Source: Candidatus Helarchaeota archaeon (lineage in GTDB: Archaea; Asgardarchaeota; Lokiarchaeia; Helarchaeales; JABXJV01). Taken from it: a stretch of DNA of 11,069 nucleotides. The stretch spans positions 1-11,069 of the forward strand of contig JABXJV010000318.1 in the NCBI GenBank assembly GCA_013375355.1, read 5' to 3'. The notes below the pieces were generated by a model. The model saw only the letters and a list, made by a program, of their open reading frames with translations. It made no database searches and was not told the DNA's origin. The position numbers and the translations under genes were made by a program. Of the stretch, positions 6,921 through 11,069 are shown in pieces (position 1 is the stretch's first letter; every line of letters starts with the position of its first letter).

Positions 6921-7790
6921 ATGGAGGAATATTTCCTGAGTACGGACCAAATTTCCTTATCTGTTATTATTCCAACTTATAATGAAGAGAAAAATATAAA
7001 AAAGACAATTTTTTCAGTCAAAAATCAAAAAACTAATTTAAAATATGAAATCTTAGTATGTGATGGAGGAAGTACCGATAGAACTGTAGAAATCGCACAA
7101 GATTATGTACAAGTAATAAAATCACCAAAAAAAGGAAAAGTTCCTCAAATCAATTACGCCGCAAAACAATCTAATGGGAAAATTTTAATTTTTCTTGATG
7201 CAGACACCCAACTTCCAGAAAATTATTTTGAAATAATATACAAAAAATTCCAAAAAAATATAAATTTACTAGCATGTAGCGCTCCCCATATTTATAGAAG
7301 TAATTATATAATTTCTGCAGGTACAATCTTTATATCACTAATATTAATAATGGCATCATCGTTATTATTCGGAGTAATGATATTTTGTCAATTAATGTTT
7401 TATTTTTTTCTTCGAAATAAAAAAGTTTTCCCAATCACACCTTATTTTTCACTGACTCAGTTGTTAGTTTTATATTACGTGGCTAGAACTTTTTTCAAGT
7501 TTATAGAATTTAGTGGGTCTAACATGTGCGTAAGAAGCGATATTTTTAATAAAATTGGAGGATTAAAACCTGTTCCAAATTCGAAAGGAATTGATTCTGT
7601 ATTCAGTTCAGCATTAAGAAAATATTGCAGATATAACAAAGGAGAAATTAAAATGACCAACACTTTAGCAGTTTTTACAGATCCACGTTTTATCTCGAGA
7701 AAACGAATTTTGAAAAGATTACAACAACATAAAAAAGTTGCTAAATACTATGAAAAAATTGCTAATCTAAAAAATAAAATACAGAGATAA
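6921..7790 (+). CDS. Family 2 glycosyltransferase with internal membrane helices
   Basis: A 289-residue GT2 protein with a complete donor site: LSVIIPTYNE (13-22), CDGGSTD (47-53) and DADTQLPENY (93-102, DxD at 93-95). After the DxD comes a hydrophobic region with helices at about 131-152, 153-164 and 177-192, then SGSNMCVRSDIFNKIGGL (198-215) and GIDS (223-226), which takes the place of the usual ED acceptor motif. The tail is strongly basic (258-289). Membrane helices placed inside the GT-A fold between DxD and the GG motif are seen in some archaeal and bacterial GT2 proteins of surface glycan pathways. Sugar and acceptor are unknown. It follows the altered-site glycosyltransferase by 18 nt, so the pair may form one operon and could act as a complex. 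The ATG has no SD before it; a GGAGG lies just inside the gene and would fit a rare CTG start at 6936. Confidence 0.85.
   Translation: MEEYFLSTDQISLSVIIPTYNEEKNIKKTIFSVKNQKTNLKYEILVCDGGSTDRTVEIAQDYVQVIKSPKKGKVPQINYAAKQSNGKILIFLDADTQLPENYFEIIYKKFQKNINLLACSAPHIYRSNYIISAGTIFISLILIMASSLLFGVMIFCQLMFYFFLRNKKVFPITPYFSLTQLLVLYYVARTFFKFIEFSGSNMCVRSDIFNKIGGLKPVPNSKGIDSVFSSALRKYCRYNKGEIKMTNTLAVFTDPRFISRKRILKRLQQHKKVAKYYEKIANLKNKIQR
6923..6927 (+). promoter_or_regulatory. GGAGG just inside the annotated glycosyltransferase start
   Basis: A perfect GGAGG overlaps the last base of ATG 6921 and lies eight nt before an in-frame CTG (6936-6938). No SD is seen upstream of the ATG. Either the codons Glu-Glu produce it by chance, or translation begins five codons later at a non-standard CTG. 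Confidence 0.2.
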
Positions 7791-7831
7791 AATGAATAGG
7801 AAAAATTAGATACTTTGATTTAAAACATAAC

Positions 7832-7841
7832 CTTTATAATA
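7832..7841 (+). promoter_or_regulatory. Candidate promoter (TATA box) for the ileS leader
   Basis: CTTTATAATA resembles an archaeal TATA box. A start about 25 nt past its centre falls near 7860, immediately before the SD of a mini-ORF. I see no better TATA box nearer to ileS, so ileS may be transcribed from here with a leader of about 140 nt. Confidence 0.45.
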
Positions 7842-7875
7842 CACGATCAATTTTATTAATAGCAAGGTGACTAAA

Positions 7876-7923
7876 ATGAGGGTTTGTGAAATTAACGACC
7901 CAAACAAAAATAAAAACAATTAA
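7876..7923 (+). CDS. 15-codon mini-ORF in the ileS leader
   Basis: ATG at 7876 follows AAGGTGA (7864-7870) by five nt, and a TATA-like box lies at 7832-7841, so promoter, SD and start are all well placed. The peptide would read MRVCEINDPNKNKNN and stop at TAA 7921-7923, about 80 nt before ileS. It has one Ile codon (ATT, sixth codon), too few for a classical codon-counting attenuator. It may be a translated leader peptide, a remnant of a longer gene, or chance. The end is low-complexity: a 13-bp A-rich direct repeat straddles the stop codon. Nothing here shows it is expressed. Confidence 0.3.
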   Translation: MRVCEINDPNKNKNN

Positions 7924-7934
7924 AAATAAAAACA
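7906..7934 (+). repeat. 13-bp A-rich direct repeat in the ileS leader
   Basis: AAAAATAAAAACA occurs at 7906-7918 and again at 7922-7934, separated by ATT, giving a 16-bp period. It spans the stop codon of the mini-ORF. The low complexity suggests replication slippage rather than a binding site. Confidence 0.7.
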
Positions 7935-8002
7935 GCTACTTTTCTAGACTAAGTCATCTTTCATCATTAATTCAATTAAATTTTGAGGAGATGTTAGTGT
8001 AA

Positions 8003-10963
8003 ATGCCAATAAAAGAACTACCTAAAAAAATTATATTTAAGGAAATGGAAGATAAGATTCTAGAATTCTGGGAAAAGAATAAAATCTTCGAAAAAATTTG
8101 GGAAACAACAAAAAATGATCCGGAATGGAAATTTATTGATGGTCCTCCCTATACCACTGGAGCAATTCATTTAGGTACCGCTTGGAATAAAGTCTTAAAA
8201 GACTACGTACTTCGCTATAAAAGCATGACGGGTCATTATGTAAGAGTTAATCCAGGATATGATATGCACGGGTTACCTATTGAGGTCTTAATGGAAAAAG
8301 AATTGGAGATCTCTAATAAGAAAGAAATTGAAGAATATGGTCTTGAAAATTTCATTAAAAAATGTCGGGAATTTGCAGAGACTAACTTGTGGAAAATGAA
8401 TGATCAATTTAAACGATTAGCTTGTCTGATGGACTGGGAACATCCGTATGAAACCGTGTTCAATAGCTATATAGAAGGAATTTGGTGGGCCATTCGAAAA
8501 GCGTGGGATAATGGATACTTGTATAAAGGGTCTAGACCTCTTAATACATGCCCTAGATGCGAAACTGCGCTTGCTAAGCATGAATTTGAATACTATAACA
8601 TTGAAGACATCTCTTTATTTCTAAAATTTAAGGTGAAAGATAAAGAAAATGAATATCTACTTATATTCACTACGACCCCTTGGACTCTTCCTGCTAATCT
8701 AGCAGTTATGGTAAATCCGACATATAAATATGTTCGAGCAGAAGTGGGTAATGAAGTCTGGATAATTTCTAAAGCTTTATCTACAGCCGTAATTCAAGGA
8801 CTACTAGGTAAAGATTTTAAAATAGTCGAGGAATTCTTAGGAGAAAAATTAGAAGGATTAAAATACATTCCTCCATTAGCCGAAGAAGTTCCTAAGAATT
8901 TAGAGTACGAAAAAGGGAATCCAACTGTTCATACTGTTCTTTTATCCGAAGAATATGTTACTTTGGATAAAGGAGGCACTGGATTAGTTCATTCTGCTCC
9001 AGGACATGGACAAGAAGATTATATAGTTGGTTTAAAATACAAAGTTCCTCCTTTTTCACCTTTAGATTCTGCAGGCAACTTCACAGATGAAGGAGGAAAA
9101 TACAAAGGACTATATGTAAAAGATGCTAACGAGAAAATATTAGATGATTTAAAGAAAAAAGGAACACTATTAAATCTTGGTACATTAAAACATGAATACG
9201 CCCATTGCTGGCGCTGCAAAACTCCACTCATCTATCGTAATATTGAACAATGGTTCTTCAAAATGAGTGTATTACATGATCTCATGATAAGTGAAAATAA
9301 TAAAGTCTATTGGCAACCTAAATGGGCAGGTGGTTGGTTTCATAACTGGATTTCAAATCTTTGGGACTGGTGTATTTCCCGTCAAAGATATTGGGGAACT
9401 CCACTACCAATTTGGGAATGCAATAAATGCAACGATGTTACAATCATAGGTTCGGTTGCTGAACTGAAAAAACTTTCGGATAAAGTTCCCGATGATCTCC
9501 ACAGACCTTGGATAGACGAAGTTACTTGGAAATGCAAATGCGGTGGAACTAAAAAACGGATACCAGATGTATTGGATGTCTGGCTAGATTCGGGTTCAGG
9601 TATGTGGTCTACAAATAGAGTTGTCTATGGAAAAGACGATTTTGATAATTGGAAAAGAGCAGATTTTATTTTAGAAGGAAAAGACCAAATTCGTGGCTGG
9701 TTTAATACTTTGATGTCTTCCAGTATTGTATCGTCAGAAACTCGCCCTTATGAAGCAGTATATATGCATGGATTTACAATGGATGAAGAAGGGCGACCTA
9801 TGAGTAAATCCATAGGAAACGTCGTGGCTCCAGAAGAAGTGATCGAAAAATATGGCTCAGAATCTTTCCGATTCTATTCCGTAAAATCCACAGCACCTGG
9901 AGAAGATATGAAATTCGTATGGACTGAATTAAAAGACGCTCATCGTATGCTAAACGTTTTGTATAACGTCTATGTTTATGCTACAACATTTCTAAAAATT
10001 GCAGATTTCGACCCAGTTAAACATAATATTAGCAAAATGAAACTTCAGATTGAAGATACTTGGCTTCTTTCACGATTGAACTCATTAATTAAAAACATAA
10101 CAGAAGAGTTTGAGAAATATAATTTACCAAAAATTCCAAAATTATTACAAGAGTTTTATATGAGTGACCTTAGTCATTGGTACGTGAGAATAATAAGAGA
10201 TCGTATAAATAATAAAGATTCTGCAGCTATGGCGACTTTGTATGAAGTCCTCCGTAATCTTATAGTACTTAGTACACCCGCTATACCATTTTTATCCGAA
10301 GAACTCTATCAACACTTAGTTCGACCTACTGAATCAAAAACTCCAGAAAGCGTTCAATTACTCAAATGGCCAAAAACTAATACCAAGTTAATAAAACCTG
10401 AATTAGAAGAATCAATGGAACTTGTAAAACATATTGTGGAATCTCTTTTATTCACTCGCCAAGAAGAAGGAATTAAACTACGTTACCCCTTACTTAAAGC
10501 TGTAATAGTTCCAAAGGAAAAAATGAAGAAAATTGATAATTTATTAACCATAATCAATAATCAAGCAAATGTAAAAGCCACAGAGGTTGTAAAATCAGCC
10601 CCGAAGAAGAAGTCAATAAAATTCAAAGAACGACCACAATGCTCGGTTGGGCTCGAAACTGAAGTGACAGATGAACTTAAAGCAGAACATTTAGTCAGGG
10701 AATTAACAAGACATGTCCAGCAAAATCGGAAGAAAAATAAATTCCATGTGAAGGAAACTATAGAATTAATAGTGGTTTGTGATAATGCAGAAACTTTAAA
10801 TAAATTAACAAAGTTCCAAGATATGATAACTTCAATTACAAGAGCTAAAACAATTCAAATAGTGAAAACTGCGCCGGATAAAGTCAAAAAAGGTTTCGTT
10901 TCGGGTAAATTAACGTTTGAAAACGTGGACATTCAATTCTATTTTAAAAAATCGGAAAAATAA
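8003..10963 (+). CDS. ileS: Isoleucyl-tRNA synthetase
   Basis: A complete 986-residue class I enzyme that charges tRNA-Ile with isoleucine using ATP in the cytoplasm. The HIGH-type motif is HLGT (56-59), with the family's GYDMHGLPIE (85-94). The CP1 editing domain, which clears Val-tRNA-Ile, has TTTPWTLPAN and GTGLVHSAPGHGQED. WCISRQRYWG and DVWLDSGSG lead to the KMSKS loop, here PMSKS with MSKS at 600-603. Cys pairs at 183/186, 402/405 and 473/476 plus 511/513 suggest zinc sites. A helical anticodon-binding domain (about 690-830) and a C-terminal region follow. The sequence style is archaeal/eukaryotic rather than typical bacterial. At 986 residues it is somewhat shorter than many archaeal homologues (about 1,030-1,070, from memory). 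GAGGAG at 7985-7990 is about 12 nt before the ATG, a long spacing. An in-frame TAA ends at 8002, so the frame cannot extend upstream. It appears unrelated in function to the glycan genes before it. Confidence 0.98.
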   Translation: MPIKELPKKIIFKEMEDKILEFWEKNKIFEKIWETTKNDPEWKFIDGPPYTTGAIHLGTAWNKVLKDYVLRYKSMTGHYVRVNPGYDMHGLPIEVLMEKELEISNKKEIEEYGLENFIKKCREFAETNLWKMNDQFKRLACLMDWEHPYETVFNSYIEGIWWAIRKAWDNGYLYKGSRPLNTCPRCETALAKHEFEYYNIEDISLFLKFKVKDKENEYLLIFTTTPWTLPANLAVMVNPTYKYVRAEVGNEVWIISKALSTAVIQGLLGKDFKIVEEFLGEKLEGLKYIPPLAEEVPKNLEYEKGNPTVHTVLLSEEYVTLDKGGTGLVHSAPGHGQEDYIVGLKYKVPPFSPLDSAGNFTDEGGKYKGLYVKDANEKILDDLKKKGTLLNLGTLKHEYAHCWRCKTPLIYRNIEQWFFKMSVLHDLMISENNKVYWQPKWAGGWFHNWISNLWDWCISRQRYWGTPLPIWECNKCNDVTIIGSVAELKKLSDKVPDDLHRPWIDEVTWKCKCGGTKKRIPDVLDVWLDSGSGMWSTNRVVYGKDDFDNWKRADFILEGKDQIRGWFNTLMSSSIVSSETRPYEAVYMHGFTMDEEGRPMSKSIGNVVAPEEVIEKYGSESFRFYSVKSTAPGEDMKFVWTELKDAHRMLNVLYNVYVYATTFLKIADFDPVKHNISKMKLQIEDTWLLSRLNSLIKNITEEFEKYNLPKIPKLLQEFYMSDLSHWYVRIIRDRINNKDSAAMATLYEVLRNLIVLSTPAIPFLSEELYQHLVRPTESKTPESVQLLKWPKTNTKLIKPELEESMELVKHIVESLLFTRQEEGIKLRYPLLKAVIVPKEKMKKIDNLLTIINNQANVKATEVVKSAPKKKSIKFKERPQCSVGLETEVTDELKAEHLVRELTRHVQQNRKKNKFHVKETIELIVVCDNAETLNKLTKFQDMITSITRAKTIQIVKTAPDKVKKGFVSGKLTFENVDIQFYFKKSEK

Positions 10964-11019
10964 AAATAGATATAAGTGATAAAGTATTTGCAATAATATC
11001 AATGGATATCTACAATTAA

Positions 11020-11069
11020 TGGGACCGTGACTCAGCTTGGTTTGAAAAAGTGAGAGTCAGATTTTCCCA
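11020..11069 (+). ncRNA. GC-richer hairpin at the right edge, possible start of an RNA gene
   Basis: After about 55 nt of AT-rich spacer behind ileS, the composition becomes clearly GC-richer without an open reading frame of note. TGGGA (11020-11024) can pair with TCCCA (11065-11069). Inside it TGACT (11028-11032) pairs with AGTCA (11055-11059), and CTT (11036-11038) with AAG (11048-11050). The first 24 nt also look like a tRNA 5' half (GGGACCG acceptor-like strand, T-G, then AGCTTGGT like a D-loop), but the D-stem does not pair well and no proper anticodon arm follows. It may be a non-coding RNA, a terminator-like hairpin, or a truncated or decayed tRNA. The strand is uncertain because a hairpin reads similarly both ways. 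Confidence 0.3.

Noticed and set aside
7475..7663. 62-codon leftward open frame
   Set aside because: It is antisense to the conserved GT2 acceptor-side segment of the second glycosyltransferase.
7906..7934. CRISPR-like repeat or regulatory iteron
   Set aside because: Only two copies, 3 nt apart and nearly all A; slippage explains it better.
7924..8002. T-box-like or other known riboswitch ahead of ileS
   Set aside because: No T-box sequence, specifier stem or stable stem-loop is visible in this AT-rich stretch, and T-boxes are known from bacteria.
9019..9231. 70-codon leftward open frame
   Set aside because: It is antisense to conserved ileS coding sequence.
11021..11069. Intact tRNA gene
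   Set aside because: The acceptor-like and D-loop-like parts are suggestive, but the D-stem mismatches, A21 is absent, no T33 anticodon loop can be placed and the 3' half is outside the window; kept only as an uncertain RNA candidate.

Overview
The window is AT-rich (about 30% GC by eye). It looks archaeal: the isoleucyl-tRNA synthetase is of the archaeal/eukaryotic kind, there are TATA-like boxes about 25 nt ahead of plausible transcript starts, and several genes appear to use TTG starts behind clear Shine-Dalgarno (SD) sequences. A low-GC archaeon, possibly of the Asgard group, would fit, but that lineage is a guess: no marker gene here settles it.

Left part (1-3703). A 5'-truncated family 2 glycosyltransferase runs rightward off the left edge. 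It converges on a leftward polysaccharide deacetylase-like gene. Upstream of the deacetylase, also leftward, is an unusual three-part membrane protein: N-terminal TPR helices, a CPBP/Rce1-type intramembrane protease domain, and a long C-terminal coiled coil.

Middle part (3704-7790). A short divergent promoter region separates the protease from a rightward run of four genes: a CDP-alcohol phosphatidyltransferase, an unrecognised Phe-rich membrane protein, a processive-type membrane glycosyltransferase with altered donor-site residues, and a second membrane glycosyltransferase with an intact donor site. Together they suggest synthesis of polar-headgroup lipids and glycans at the membrane. No substrate can be read from the sequence.

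Right part (7791-11069). A 212-nt leader region carries a TATA-like box, a strong SD and a 15-codon mini-ORF. It is followed by the complete isoleucyl-tRNA synthetase gene. The last 50 bases are relatively GC-rich and fold into a hairpin, possibly the start of an RNA gene cut by the window edge. No gap between genes exceeds about 215 nt. No insertion sequence, CRISPR array, rRNA or convincing tRNA is visible.
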